A DNA stretch of 64,000 nucleotides from Cellulophaga algicola DSM 14237 (GTDB lineage: Bacteria; Bacteroidota; Bacteroidia; Flavobacteriales; Flavobacteriaceae), in assembly GCF_000186265.1 (NCBI RefSeq), contig NC_014934.1, forward strand, positions 930,001-994,000, in the 5' to 3' direction. The position numbers and the translations under genes are program-made. Positions 25,581 through 35,762 of the stretch are shown in pieces; the stretch's first letter is position 1; the number at the start of each line of letters is the position of its first letter. The notes under the pieces are model-generated. The model was not told the origin of the DNA. It saw nothing but the letters and a program-made list of their open reading frames with translations, and did no database searches.

Positions 25581-26345
25581 CTACTCCACATAGGTAAACT
25601 GAACTACATAAGAAGCGTCTACTTCTCCATTAGCAGAAGTTGAAATGATCCCTGAAGTTGCATAGTTGTCTGCATCATATACATAACTAGCCGTTATCGT
25701 ATGTTTTACTTCTCCGTCTTCATTTTTATATACAATCTTAGAAGGATTATTTACAGGAAAAAGCATTCTTGCTTTTATAATCTCAGAAGACTGAGGACTC
25801 ATACTAAAGTTTAATTGAATGCCATCTAACACATCAATTATACCACCAGCTTCTAAAGTATAGAAAAAAGGATTTTGAGCCTCATCATAGCTTACCTCAG
25901 CAGTATACACATAAGAAAGGTAAGAATCGGTCTCCCAATCATAATCCTCTTCAAAAAATTCAATGATTTTAGGATTTCCATTAGCATCATATTCTAATAC
26001 ATTCCCAGTTTCAAAAGCATCATAAGGAGATTCGTACAACTCTTCTATAGATAAATTAACATCTTCTTCACCTGTAACATTTACCAATTCATCACCATCA
26101 TAAAGAAAGTCTCTAGAACCTTCACCATTAGATACACTACTTAGAGCGCCGTCTGCCGTATACGAAAATTCAAGTATACCCTCATCTTCCATATTTTCAC
26201 TAGAATTTAAGGCTACTGTTTTAATTAACTTTTGTACCACATCGCCATTGGCTTCATCAAACTCTTCACTTACAGAATCATCTGAACAACTTACCGATAA
26301 AATTGATGCACAAAAAAGGCCGAAAATGTAATTTGTTTTTCTCAT
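25581..26345 (-). CDS. Lipoprotein with YD-like repeat features, unknown function
   Basis: 254 residues. The lipobox is ILSVSC (Cys20). The mature protein is acidic and beta-rich, with repeated FxYDGDExxNVT and LEYDANGNPKIIEF-type segments, similar to the cell-surface lipoproteins of Flavobacteria that carry a series of YD-like beta strands. It is probably exposed on the outer membrane. Its promoter lies in 26346-26576 together with that of the sensor kinase, from which it is divergent. Confidence 0.6.
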   Translation of the reverse strand: MRKTNYIFGLFCASILSVSCSDDSVSEEFDEANGDVVQKLIKTVALNSSENMEDEGILEFSYTADGALSSVSNGEGSRDFLYDGDELVNVTGEEDVNLSIEELYESPYDAFETGNVLEYDANGNPKIIEFFEEDYDWETDSYLSYVYTAEVSYDEAQNPFFYTLEAGGIIDVLDGIQLNFSMSPQSSEIIKARMLFPVNNPSKIVYKNEDGEVKHTITASYVYDADNYATSGIISTSANGEVDASYVVQFTYVE

Positions 26346-26576
26346 AATTGATTTACTTATTGTTTGTTTTGGTTGTTTCTAGGTTTATTTAAAACAATGG
26401 ACTGAAAATATTACTCAATCCATTCAGAAAAAAAAACGAAAACAAAATAGGCTTAGTATATCTACTACTAAAAAAACAATATATTTAAGAAAACATAGAA
26501 ATGTAAGAAGTACAATTATTTATTTTCCAACTAAAATAAGCTCCTATTATGCAAACTCTTTTTGTATTTTCGAAGG

Positions 26577-28451
26577 ATGAATAACAAGTTTTTTTTACAT
26601 TTCATCTTTATACTCTTCCTCACTTGTTATCAATCTGTTTTTGCTATTGATTTTATCAGATTCAAAAAGAAAAACAGCAGCCTACCTCTTACTGAAAATA
26701 CTAATGATTCTCTGAAAATTATAAAAAAACAAATTGGCGCTTTTACAAAAAAGAAAGAGTATGCCAATGCCATTCAATATTCTAAGAAATTATTACAAGC
26801 GGCCAAAATAAAGTCTGACACCAGTACTATTGACAATGCATACTGGCGCCAAGCTTTTTATTTTGATAAACTAAACCAGTTAGATTCTTCTTATTTTTAT
26901 TACGATAAATCTTACACTTATAATTTAGCCCTAAAAGATACCGTCGTTGCTGGAGAACGATTATTGGGTATGGCAAACATTCAAAAAAGCTTAGGAGATT
27001 ATACCGGAGCCCTGATCACTGCTATTGACGGATTAAAATATTTAGAAAATTCTTCAGCGTTAGAAGCTACGATTGGACTTTACCAGATTATAACCGTTTC
27101 TCAAAAAGAATTGGGCAACCAGGAAGAAGCCCTCCGTTGGAATAAAAAAGCTTTTGATATCCTAAAAAACAATCCAAAGGCAGAAATTTCACCCTCTAGC
27201 ATTCATATCATTAACATTACGAAAGCAAATATCCTCGCTGAAAAAAAAGAGTATCGTGCAAGCATTCATATTTTAGATAGCATTGCCCAGGAAACAGCCG
27301 GGAAAAACCTCTTTGAGTTTTCTAGAGCTATTTGCAATATGGGCCATTTTAAATGGCTAGAAGATGCCAACAACCCAAAAAGTGAAACGCTACTTTTAGA
27401 ATCTTTAAGAATCCGGACTTCTTTGAATACCTCTAGCGGATTGTTCTCTAGTTACATTCACCTAGCAGAATTCTATTTTAATACTAAAAAACCAAAAGCT
27501 TTGGGGTATGCACAACAAGCTTTTCTGCAATCAGAAAAACTAAACAATCCTGTAGCTACGCTAGAGGCTTTAGACCTAATTTTACCCTTAAAAAAAGAAT
27601 TACACCTAGATCTTTCTAATGAAGCGATTACCTATTCTAGGATACAAAGTCAATTAGAAAAATCAAGACAAGCCGTTCGTGCTATCTATGCTGCTACCAG
27701 ATATGATCATGATGCCTTAGAAAGAAAGAACCTTACCTTACTTGCCCAAGTGGCCACTAAAGAGAAGCAAGGCATTTTGGCACTTTCTGCTGTAGTTTTC
27801 CTTTTAGGTGTTATTGGTTTTGTGATCTATTATAAAAATCAGCAAAAACAAAAAGAGCAGCTAGAAATGGCGTATAAGACAGAACTGCGATTGTCTAAAA
27901 AATTACATGACGAATTGGGGAATGATATTTTTTATTTGATGACACAAGTACAAAAAGAAGCTACAGATGCTTCTGCCTCTAAAAAGGTACTCATCTTAGA
28001 TGGCTTAGATAGTATTTACCAACGAATTAGAGATATTTCTAAAGAATTTACGGCTATAGATACCGGTAAAAACTTTGGTAAAGAATTTTTCGCACTTCTT
28101 AATTCCTACAGTTCTGCAAACACGAAATTAATTACCAAAGAATTAAACGATGGCTTTTGGGACGAAGTAGCTCCTAAAACTAAAATTGAACTTTATAGAG
28201 TGTTGCAAGAATTACTCGTCAATATGAAAAAGCATAGTAAGGCCTCATTTGTCGCTATTACTTGTGTAAAAAACGATAAAGAGGTCATGATTAAATATGT
28301 AGATAATGGCATTGGTTTTAATAAAAAAGAAAGTTTTTCAGGAAATGGCATCAAAAATGTGGAAAACCGCATGGATGCTATTAAAGGAACTATTAATTTC
28401 GACTCCAAACCAAACGAAGGGGTTACCGCTACCCTAACGTTTACCATTTAA
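26577..28451 (+). CDS. TPR-containing sensor histidine kinase (NarL-class)
   Basis: 624 residues from ATG 26577 (an upstream TTG only adds five residues and is less likely). Order: signal-type N-terminus, TPR-like helical repeats (about 55-370) probably in the periplasm, a membrane helix near 400-420, phosphoacceptor His444 in KKLHDELGND, and an HATPase_c domain with ELLVNMKKH, VDNGIGFN and SGNGIKNVENRM. This is the layout of Bacteroidota HisKA_3 kinases whose TPRs face outside. The response regulator begins 2 bases after its stop, so they are a cognate pair. Signal unknown. Confidence 0.88.
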   Translation: MNNKFFLHFIFILFLTCYQSVFAIDFIRFKKKNSSLPLTENTNDSLKIIKKQIGAFTKKKEYANAIQYSKKLLQAAKIKSDTSTIDNAYWRQAFYFDKLNQLDSSYFYYDKSYTYNLALKDTVVAGERLLGMANIQKSLGDYTGALITAIDGLKYLENSSALEATIGLYQIITVSQKELGNQEEALRWNKKAFDILKNNPKAEISPSSIHIINITKANILAEKKEYRASIHILDSIAQETAGKNLFEFSRAICNMGHFKWLEDANNPKSETLLLESLRIRTSLNTSSGLFSSYIHLAEFYFNTKKPKALGYAQQAFLQSEKLNNPVATLEALDLILPLKKELHLDLSNEAITYSRIQSQLEKSRQAVRAIYAATRYDHDALERKNLTLLAQVATKEKQGILALSAVVFLLGVIGFVIYYKNQQKQKEQLEMAYKTELRLSKKLHDELGNDIFYLMTQVQKEATDASASKKVLILDGLDSIYQRIRDISKEFTAIDTGKNFGKEFFALLNSYSSANTKLITKELNDGFWDEVAPKTKIELYRVLQELLVNMKKHSKASFVAITCVKNDKEVMIKYVDNGIGFNKKESFSGNGIKNVENRMDAIKGTINFDSKPNEGVTATLTFTI

Positions 28452-28453
28452 AT

Positions 28454-29128
28454 ATGTATATGCAATTGGATAGAATTTTTGTATCAGAAGATATAGACAG
28501 TAATAACTTAGGGGTTACCACTACGCTACAAAACATGGGATATACCCAGATTGGTCATTCTCAGTATTGCGATGATGCACTCTTAAAACTACAAAAGGCA
28601 ATACTAGATGGTAATCCTTATGATCTTCTGATTACCGATTTGTCTTTTGAAAACCCTAGATCGAAGAAAAAACTTCAAAACGGACAAGAACTTATTGTTG
28701 CCATAAAAGCCATACAGCCTACTTTAAAAGTGATTGTTTTTTCTGTGGAAGATGATCATCATACCATCACTACCTTATTTTCTGATCAAAAAATTGATGC
28801 CTATGTTTGTAAAGGACTAAACGGCCTTAGTGAGCTTCAAAAGAGCATTAAAGCCATCACCAAGCATGAACAATATACGTGCCCTATAGCTACCGCCGTA
28901 TTGCAACAAAAAAATGTTTTAGCCTTAGATGATTACGACCAACAGCTCTTATCTTATTTATCTAAAGGATATACCCAGCTTGAAATAAGTACCCTACTTA
29001 AAGAAAAAGGCATAAGTCCAAATAGTGTGCGGTCTATTGAAGGTAATATTAGTAAATTAAAAGATTATTTTAATGCGACAAACACCACGCATTTAGTTTA
29101 CGTAGCCTCTAGTCTAGGGCTTATATAA
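28454..29128 (+). CDS. LuxR/NarL-family response regulator
   Basis: 224 residues. Receiver with phosphoacceptor Asp62 in LLITDLSFE and an acidic pair near the N-terminus (SEDID). The C-terminal HTH has LSKGYTQLEISTLLKEKGI and SPNSVRSIEGNISKLKDYF, a slightly divergent GerE-type domain. It probably binds DNA when phosphorylated by the kinase just upstream. The targets are not visible; the neighbouring small lipoprotein and YD-like lipoprotein are candidates. Confidence 0.85.
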   Translation: MYMQLDRIFVSEDIDSNNLGVTTTLQNMGYTQIGHSQYCDDALLKLQKAILDGNPYDLLITDLSFENPRSKKKLQNGQELIVAIKAIQPTLKVIVFSVEDDHHTITTLFSDQKIDAYVCKGLNGLSELQKSIKAITKHEQYTCPIATAVLQQKNVLALDDYDQQLLSYLSKGYTQLEISTLLKEKGISPNSVRSIEGNISKLKDYFNATNTTHLVYVASSLGLI

Positions 29129-29383
29129 GTACTTAGATTACCTTTTACCACATACTTCTGTTCATCTCTCTACTAGATATGCACACCAATTCTAAAGAAA
29201 AGAGACGTATCCCACTTCTAAAAAGTACTGCTGTGAGGTGCTGAATAGCAAAAATCGGTCAATCTATATAATTTTTGTTGCCTTTGACTTAGAATCAAGA
29301 AGACCTCATCTTCACTGCTATTGCTTCTTATTATATTTACCGCACTAAGCCAAGCACTTCTACGCTCCTTTTTATATGATAAA

Positions 29384-30409
29384 ATGAAAAGAAAAATCAC
29401 CTTAAAACAAATTGCCGAAACACTTAATGTATCTATAGCTACCGTATCTAAGGCATTAAAAGATAGCCATGAAATTAGTGTGAAAACCAAAGCGATTATA
29501 AAAAAATACGCAGCAGAACATAATTACAGACCTAATACGGTGGCTCTAAATTTGTTAAATAGGCAGACCAAAACTATTGCCGTAATTCTACCTACGTTCC
29601 ACAATAATTTTTTTGTAAAAATCTTTAACGGTATTGAAGAGACGGCCAATAAAAAAGGCTATAAATTAATCGTAATTATTTCTAATGGAGAACTAAAAAA
29701 AGAAGTAGAATCTATTGCGATGCTAGAAAATGGTACGGTAGATGGTCTTTTAATTTCGCTTTCCGAAGAAAGCCAATCGCAGCAATACTCCCAACACCTG
29801 CAAAGTTTTATAGATATAGCTGGGCCTATTGTCATGTTTGATAGGGTGAGTGATGCCATTACCTGTGATAAAATAATCATTGATGATTTTAATTGCGCGT
29901 ATAATGCTACTGTTCACTTAATAAAAACAGGGTGTAAAAATATCGCCATTGTCAGTGTGCTACATGATTTAGGTATTGTCAAAGATAGAATTAGCGGTTA
30001 TAAAAAAGCTTTAGAAGACCACAATATTCCTATTAATGATAAGCTTATTAAGTTGATTAAAAAAGAATATGATTTTGAAACAGAAATAAAAACCCTGTTA
30101 GATTATACCACTATTGATGCTATTATTGGTTTAGAAGAATTTTCTACTATAGAAACCATGGTAATTGCCCAATCTAGAGGATATAAAATACCTGAAGAGT
30201 TATCTTTTGTAGGCTATACCAATGGCAATCTCTACAAGTATGTGACCCCGTCTGTAACCTGTATCAATCAACACGCGAATTATATTGGTAAAAAAGCTAC
30301 CGAAAAATTAATTGCGCGTATTGAAGAAAAGGAAACAGATACGACTGCATTTGAAACCAAGGTGATTAAAACCAATTTGATCTATCGAAATTCTACCCGA
30401 AAACTATAG
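29384..30409 (+). CDS. LacI-family regulator of the xylan locus
   Basis: 341 residues from ATG 29384 (MKRKITLKQIAETLNVSIAT); an upstream frame extension is not needed. The N-terminal HTH has ITLKQIAETLNVSIATVSKALK and a hinge helix AAEHNYRPN; the effector-binding periplasmic-binding-protein-like domain follows (TIAVILPTFHNNFF). It is convergent with the xylan operon at 30414, 4 bases apart. By analogy it represses or activates the pentose and xylan genes when xylose or xylooligomers are absent or present. Candidate operators TTTACGTAAA lie in the divergent promoter at 38594-38615. Confidence 0.85.
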   Translation: MKRKITLKQIAETLNVSIATVSKALKDSHEISVKTKAIIKKYAAEHNYRPNTVALNLLNRQTKTIAVILPTFHNNFFVKIFNGIEETANKKGYKLIVIISNGELKKEVESIAMLENGTVDGLLISLSEESQSQQYSQHLQSFIDIAGPIVMFDRVSDAITCDKIIIDDFNCAYNATVHLIKTGCKNIAIVSVLHDLGIVKDRISGYKKALEDHNIPINDKLIKLIKKEYDFETEIKTLLDYTTIDAIIGLEEFSTIETMVIAQSRGYKIPEELSFVGYTNGNLYKYVTPSVTCINQHANYIGKKATEKLIARIEEKETDTTAFETKVIKTNLIYRNSTRKL

Positions 30410-30413
30410 TAAT

Positions 30414-31547
30414 TTACTTATTCTGATACAAATCTTCATACAAATTAGGTGAAGATTGTATAAATAGTTCTTTAGATATTTTATCTACCCACCGTTTGCT
30501 GATGGTATCACTTAGTTGTAGTCGCGCATCTATATTTTTAAAGGTGGAATTATCTTTCCACATAGGATGTGAATCCCAATGGCAATTTATGTAATGCACT
30601 GCTTTTACCACATCTTTGTTGTCATCTATCGTTTTAAAGAAAGGTACAAACCATTTTTGCCACGCTTCTTCTGCTTGCTCGGGATTACTCAATTGTGTTT
30701 CTATGGTATTGCCTGTTGCCTTCGCATCTTTCCCTGAAATGGTTGGCGATGCTTCCGCTATAAAAACAGGCTTTCCTTTTTCACGAGCAAAAGCAATCAT
30801 TTTTTGATCTTCCCACCTATTAAAGAATGAAAACCCTAACCAATCGACATACGCATCTCCTGGGTACCAAGATTCTAATTCTTGTTGACTCTGAGACATA
30901 AAGCCTGTAGATTGCCAAACATATGCCGTATTGGTAACGCCTTCTTTTCTCAAAATATCTACCATACGCTTGTAGGCTTTCAGGGTCTGTTCTTTATCAT
31001 AATGATTCCATGGTTCACCATCAAATTCATAAGCAATCCTTAAGAACACAGGTCGCTTTCCTAAAGATTTTAGAAATTCTGCTAGTTTATAGGTGAAGTG
31101 GTCATGGGTACCATCGGCTATTTTTTCTTCATGATTTACAAATTGCAAACCTATAGCCAATGCCATATTTTCATAGGCTGGCGCTGCGAGTTGCAAACTT
31201 GCATTATAGTCATTATCTCCCCAATCTGCAGTTTCGTACAAACCATCCAAACCCTCTTGAATTCTTCCAAATGATTCTTCTCCTGGGTTAATATTGGTAT
31301 AGGTCGTCCAGCCAGCAGGTTTTTGAAAATGATCTAAATACCCGTCATTATAGGCCTCTAAACCACCTACCGCTTCTAGTTCTTGCCCCACAAAGATCAA
31401 AACACCGTCTTTTGGCTCAAACTTCGCTAGTTTTCTTTCATTTTTTGCAGCTGGTACTTCTGTTACTAAATCCTTCTTATCTGTACCGTTTTTACAAGAA
31501 AAAAGTAACACTGCACTCGCAATCCATATACTATAGTTAAATTTCAT
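30414..31547 (-). CDS. GH26 glycosidase lipoprotein, beta-1,3-xylanase type
   Basis: 377 residues with a lipobox at FSC (Cys18). Catalytic acid/base Glu174 lies in RIAYEFDGEPWNHY and nucleophile Glu265 in VFIAEASP; both are in GH26 position. The YEFDG rather than HEM-type context is that of GH26 beta-1,3-xylanases and related enzymes, not mannanases. It is expected on the outer surface as a lipoprotein, cutting beta-1,3 or mixed xylan. It is the last gene of the minus operon; a mannanase or other activity cannot be fully excluded. Confidence 0.75.
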   Translation of the reverse strand: MKFNYSIWIASAVLLFSCKNGTDKKDLVTEVPAAKNERKLAKFEPKDGVLIFVGQELEAVGGLEAYNDGYLDHFQKPAGWTTYTNINPGEESFGRIQEGLDGLYETADWGDNDYNASLQLAAPAYENMALAIGLQFVNHEEKIADGTHDHFTYKLAEFLKSLGKRPVFLRIAYEFDGEPWNHYDKEQTLKAYKRMVDILRKEGVTNTAYVWQSTGFMSQSQQELESWYPGDAYVDWLGFSFFNRWEDQKMIAFAREKGKPVFIAEASPTISGKDAKATGNTIETQLSNPEQAEEAWQKWFVPFFKTIDDNKDVVKAVHYINCHWDSHPMWKDNSTFKNIDARLQLSDTISKRWVDKISKELFIQSSPNLYEDLYQNK

Positions 31548-31565
31548 AGATTTATTTTTTAAATG

Positions 31566-33158
31566 CTATTCGTGGTCTTCTAAAGGTTTGTATTCAAACC
31601 AATCAAAGTCTGCTTGTTTATTATTTGTTTTCAAATCTTGACAACACATCCCTACAAAACATCCTGTAAATGCAGGTCTGTAGCGCTCACTTCCTTCCCG
31701 CACATAATCATCGGACAGAATGCTCATATCCAATACCGCTCCTATAGGTTGAAAATCTATTTCATTAGTACTAAAACTAAATTGAAGCGCATCATGAGCT
31801 ATTACCGCTCTCAATACTATAGGAATTCCGCTAGGAATAGTGAGGCGTTGTTTTTGCTCTATAATTTCAAAGTTATCAGAAGTAAGTACGGATACTACTT
31901 TTTCTCCTTCCTCCATAGAAATATATAGGTAGTGGTAATGTCCTGTATTGTAATACACGATGAGACCTGCTAATTGCTGAAAATTTTCAGGTTCAAATTC
32001 TATTCTTGTCTGTACTTCTGCATTAAAATGCTGAAGTCTCCTAGCGATCAAAGCTTGGGTATGAGTAGAGCTTAAAGATTCTTTTCCTTTAAGTCGTACA
32101 TACCCTTTCCGTTCTGTTAAGGAAAACCAATCTGGAGTCTTGGGTACCCGCAAGGACTGAAAATCAAGACTCAATTCTTCAGTTTCAAAATTAGCTCTTA
32201 GCTCCGTTTTTTTTAGGCTAAATTCTGGAAGGTTTGGAGTAGGAATTACAAGCCTAGGAAGACTGGTTTCTATTTTTAAAACAGGCCAATCCTCTTTCCA
32301 TACCAATTCTTCGATAGCAGTTTCTCTTCCTAGAATACAAGGACCTAATTTTGTTAAGGGCCTACCCACAAGAAAAACAATGTACCAATCTCCATGAGCT
32401 GTTGCGACCATAGAAGCATGACCTGCTTTTTGCAACGCATGGCCTGGATAATTTCTTGTAGTTAGTATTGGGTTATTTGTATTGGCCTCATAGGGGCCTG
32501 TGATACTTTTAGAGCGCATTACTGTAGCCGCATGACCATATTCCGTACCTCCTTCTGCCAACAGCAGGTAATAATATCCATTACGTTTATAGAGATGCGG
32601 CCCTTCCGACAAGCCTATCTCGGTACCTTCGGTAAGGTAAAAAACTTCTCCTATTAATTTTCTTTGTTCTAAATGAAATTCTTGCAGTTCAATACCGCCA
32701 AAAAATTTGCCTTTCCTATGATCTACCAACATAGTGATAAACCATGTTTTAGCGCCATCATGAAAAAAAGAACCATCAAAACCCGAAGAATTTAAATACG
32801 CAGGCTCACTCCATTCTCCTAAAATATCTGCACTGGTCACCACATAATTGGGGGTATCTTTCCAGACACCATCAAAAGATTTTACATTGGTATATACCAA
32901 ATAAAACAAACCATTATGGTACGACAAGCAAGGCGCCCAAACGCCACAAGAATCAGGAACCCCTTTCATCTCTAATTGTGAAATACGATCTAAGGGATGT
33001 GCTATTACCTCCCAATTTTTTAAATCTTTTGAATGGTGAATCTGCACTCCTGGGAACCATTCAAAAGTAGATGTAGCGATGTAATAATCATCGCCTACAC
33101 GACAAATGGACGGATCTGGATTAAAACCTTTAAGAATAGGATTGGTAATATAGCTCAT
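31566..33158 (-). CDS. GH43 beta-xylosidase, cytoplasmic
   Basis: 530 residues without a signal peptide. The five-blade propeller residues are present: base Asp15 (NPDPS), Asp128 (SGFDGS) that sets pKa, and acid Glu185 (LSEGPHLY). The C-terminal beta-sandwich (about 325-525, PDWFSLTERKGYVRLKG) is typical of XynB-type GH43 xylosidases. It should cut imported xylooligosaccharides from the non-reducing end. Located 18 bases upstream of the GH26 gene and 11 bases downstream of the symporter gene. Confidence 0.85.
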   Translation of the reverse strand: MSYITNPILKGFNPDPSICRVGDDYYIATSTFEWFPGVQIHHSKDLKNWEVIAHPLDRISQLEMKGVPDSCGVWAPCLSYHNGLFYLVYTNVKSFDGVWKDTPNYVVTSADILGEWSEPAYLNSSGFDGSFFHDGAKTWFITMLVDHRKGKFFGGIELQEFHLEQRKLIGEVFYLTEGTEIGLSEGPHLYKRNGYYYLLLAEGGTEYGHAATVMRSKSITGPYEANTNNPILTTRNYPGHALQKAGHASMVATAHGDWYIVFLVGRPLTKLGPCILGRETAIEELVWKEDWPVLKIETSLPRLVIPTPNLPEFSLKKTELRANFETEELSLDFQSLRVPKTPDWFSLTERKGYVRLKGKESLSSTHTQALIARRLQHFNAEVQTRIEFEPENFQQLAGLIVYYNTGHYHYLYISMEEGEKVVSVLTSDNFEIIEQKQRLTIPSGIPIVLRAVIAHDALQFSFSTNEIDFQPIGAVLDMSILSDDYVREGSERYRPAFTGCFVGMCCQDLKTNNKQADFDWFEYKPLEDHE

Positions 33159-33169
33159 GTTCAGTTGTA

Positions 33170-34708
33170 CTATTTAGAGACTAAGTCTAGTTCTATTTGT
33201 TCCAAGGTTTTTCCTTTGGTTTCCGGTAGTTTCTTTAGCAATATTAAAAAGCCTACTATCGCGATTACACCATAAATTAAAAAAGTAAATGCATTTCCGA
33301 TGGTTGCCAATTCCCAAGGAAAAATTTGAGTGACCAACCAACTTATTAATCCGTTTAAGAAGCCAACAAAACCAATCATTAATCCACGGTATTTGGTAGG
33401 AAAGAGTTCTGATAACATCACCCACATAACCGGTCCAAGAGAAAAAGCAAAACAAGCAATAAAGCCTAGAACACCTATCAAAACAAGCGTTGCGTTCATA
33501 CGTGTTGCAGCTTCTAAAATATCGCCTTCATGCTTCGCGTAGACTTGATCGCCCAGCGCGGCTTTCATCGCATTTTTAAAAGCAACATCACTCGTAAATA
33601 CGGTATCCTCCAAGGGTTCTATATTAGAAATATCCATAGGACTAAGTGTGGTTAACGTTGCCGCAGTTATTTTATACGTTGCATTTTTAAAGCCATAGGC
33701 GCAGAGAAGCATGCTTAATGCAATACCTCCAACTCCAATGAGCAATAAGGGTCTTCTTCCCATTTTATCAATTAAGAACATGGCGATGACCGTAAAAACT
33801 ACTGTGGTAAAACTTAATAAAATACCGGAGGCAAAAGAAGCGTCCGTTCCTATACCTGTTTGTTTAAAGATTGCGGTTGCGTAATAATAGATAGCATTAA
33901 TTCCAGTAATTTGTTGGAGGATCCCTAAAATGACACCTATGGTTAACACTATTTTTAAAGAAGGTTTGAAAATTTCTTTGAACTTAATTTTTTCATCAGA
34001 ATTACTATTTGCTAAGCTCTTAGTTATAGCTTCTGCTTCTAGTGCTGCTTTTTCTTCTCCGTATAAGCTTACCAGTGCCTTTAATCCTTGTTCTTTTTGA
34101 TCGTTGGCAAACAACCACCGTGGACTTTTAGGCACAAAAAACATTCCTATAAAATAAAGTAGTGCAGGTAAAAGCTCTACTCCTAACATCCAACGCCATA
34201 TGGTATCTTCTGTTAGAAAAGTACTTGTTCCTGAGGAGAAAGTATCATTGAAATAATAGTTACTTAAAAAGGCGGCAAAAAAACCTAACACAATATTTAA
34301 TTGCTGTACGGATACCAACTTACCCCTATTGGCTGCAGAAGAAATTTCGGCTATATATACGGGTGCAATAACCAGTGCGGCGCCAAAGGCTACCCCACCT
34401 ATCATTCTAGCAATGTACAACATCTCATACGAAATGGAAAAAGCAGATAATACAGCCGATAAGGCATACAGAAATGCGACAGCTAGCAATACACTTTTAC
34501 GTCCCACGACATCACTCAATTTACCAGCAATTAACATGGCAAACATTGCGGAGAATAATGGCGAACTAGGAATCCACCCTTCTTGAAATTTAGTTAAATT
34601 AAATTCTGGGGTCACATAATTCATTACTCCAGAAATAATCCCAGCATCAAAACCATATAAAAACCCTCCTAGGGAAACTACTATTGCGATAAGAATTGAT
34701 TTCTTCAT
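33170..34708 (-). CDS. Sugar/H+ symporter of the MFS SP family
   Basis: 512 residues from ATG 34708 (a TTG nine codons upstream adds an unlikely tail). Twelve membrane helices with the sugar-porter signatures: GRKSVLL, PKSPRWL, DKMGRRPLLL and PETKGKTLEQIE. XylE-like xylose transporters are in this family, so xylose uptake is the likely role; a loop insertion near residues 340-390 between helices is longer than usual. The start is 10 bases from the stop of the oxidoreductase gene upstream (which overlaps the tail of an alternative start). Confidence 0.85.
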   Translation of the reverse strand: MKKSILIAIVVSLGGFLYGFDAGIISGVMNYVTPEFNLTKFQEGWIPSSPLFSAMFAMLIAGKLSDVVGRKSVLLAVAFLYALSAVLSAFSISYEMLYIARMIGGVAFGAALVIAPVYIAEISSAANRGKLVSVQQLNIVLGFFAAFLSNYYFNDTFSSGTSTFLTEDTIWRWMLGVELLPALLYFIGMFFVPKSPRWLFANDQKEQGLKALVSLYGEEKAALEAEAITKSLANSNSDEKIKFKEIFKPSLKIVLTIGVILGILQQITGINAIYYYATAIFKQTGIGTDASFASGILLSFTTVVFTVIAMFLIDKMGRRPLLLIGVGGIALSMLLCAYGFKNATYKITAATLTTLSPMDISNIEPLEDTVFTSDVAFKNAMKAALGDQVYAKHEGDILEAATRMNATLVLIGVLGFIACFAFSLGPVMWVMLSELFPTKYRGLMIGFVGFLNGLISWLVTQIFPWELATIGNAFTFLIYGVIAIVGFLILLKKLPETKGKTLEQIELDLVSK

Positions 34709-34718
34709 GTATTGGCTA

Positions 34719-35702
34719 TTAAATTCCCCCTGCAACAGGAAACTTCAATCCTGTTTGCACTCGTACTTCATCTACAATGGCGATTAATTCTAAACTGTTT
34801 TCATGAGACCATATGCTACTCTCTATTTTATTATTTTGAATACAAGAATGGCACTCTTCTATTTCATAGGTAAAGCCTTTGCCCAAGGTTGGTAGCTGAA
34901 ATTTTTCTTCTTGATCATTTCTAGTAATGCTATACCCCTGCGCTTCATGCCAAATAGCATCAATAGTAATATAACCTTCTGTACCACTAATGGTAGGCGT
35001 CATTGGAGTAGCAGACATAAAACTACTATGATGCACAGCTTGTGCATGATCATACTGTAAAATAACGGCGGTCTGCTGATCTGCTCCTGTTTCAAAAAAG
35101 CTAGAAGATGCCAATATTTTTTTAGGTTTACCAAAAATCATATAGGATAGAAAAAGAGGATATACTCCCATATCTAGTAATGACCCTCCTCCTAAATTCA
35201 AATCGGTCATTCTACTCCCTTTAGGTATTTGCATCGGAAAAGCAAACTCTGCATTCACATAGTTTACCGTTCCGATAGCGCCATTTTGCACCTTAGAAAG
35301 CACTTCTTTAAACGTAGGATTAAAACGGGTCCAAAAAGCTTCCATAAAAAATTTCTGCGCTTTTTTTGAAGCCTGAATCATTTGTGAAGCTTGACTATAA
35401 TTTAAGGCGATAGGTTTTTCACACAATACATGCTTGCCGTGTTCTAAAGCTGCAATGCTCAATGCTGCATGAAAATTATGAGGCGTAGCTACATATATGA
35501 TAGCTACATTAGGATCCTTGAGGAGCGCATCATAATTTCCATAAGCCTTTACCGCCTTATGTGCACGCCGAAACTCTTCGGCTTTTGTACTATCCCGTGA
35601 TGCAACTGCATAAATTTCAGCATCTGCTACCAACGCTAAGTCCTCACAAAATTGATGTGCAATACTTCCTAATCCTATAATTCCCCATTTAACATTCCCC
35701 AT
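34719..35702 (-). CDS. Gfo/Idh/MocA-family oxidoreductase
   Basis: 327 residues from ATG 35702. NAD(P)-binding GIIGLGSIA near residues 6-14, CEKPIAL near 93-99 with the substrate Lys, and a C-terminal alpha/beta domain. The closest description is the dihydrodiol/D-xylose dehydrogenase branch (MEAFWTRFNP). In this xylan operon a D-xylose 1-dehydrogenase or sugar-modifying role is plausible but not proven. Confidence 0.7.
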   Translation of the reverse strand: MGNVKWGIIGLGSIAHQFCEDLALVADAEIYAVASRDSTKAEEFRRAHKAVKAYGNYDALLKDPNVAIIYVATPHNFHAALSIAALEHGKHVLCEKPIALNYSQASQMIQASKKAQKFFMEAFWTRFNPTFKEVLSKVQNGAIGTVNYVNAEFAFPMQIPKGSRMTDLNLGGGSLLDMGVYPLFLSYMIFGKPKKILASSSFFETGADQQTAVILQYDHAQAVHHSSFMSATPMTPTISGTEGYITIDAIWHEAQGYSITRNDQEEKFQLPTLGKGFTYEIEECHSCIQNNKIESSIWSHENSLELIAIVDEVRVQTGLKFPVAGGI

Positions 35703-35762
35703 CTTCAAATCTATTTTCAACTATTAAAATTTAACGCTGATGTATCCTCTATCTAATAAAGC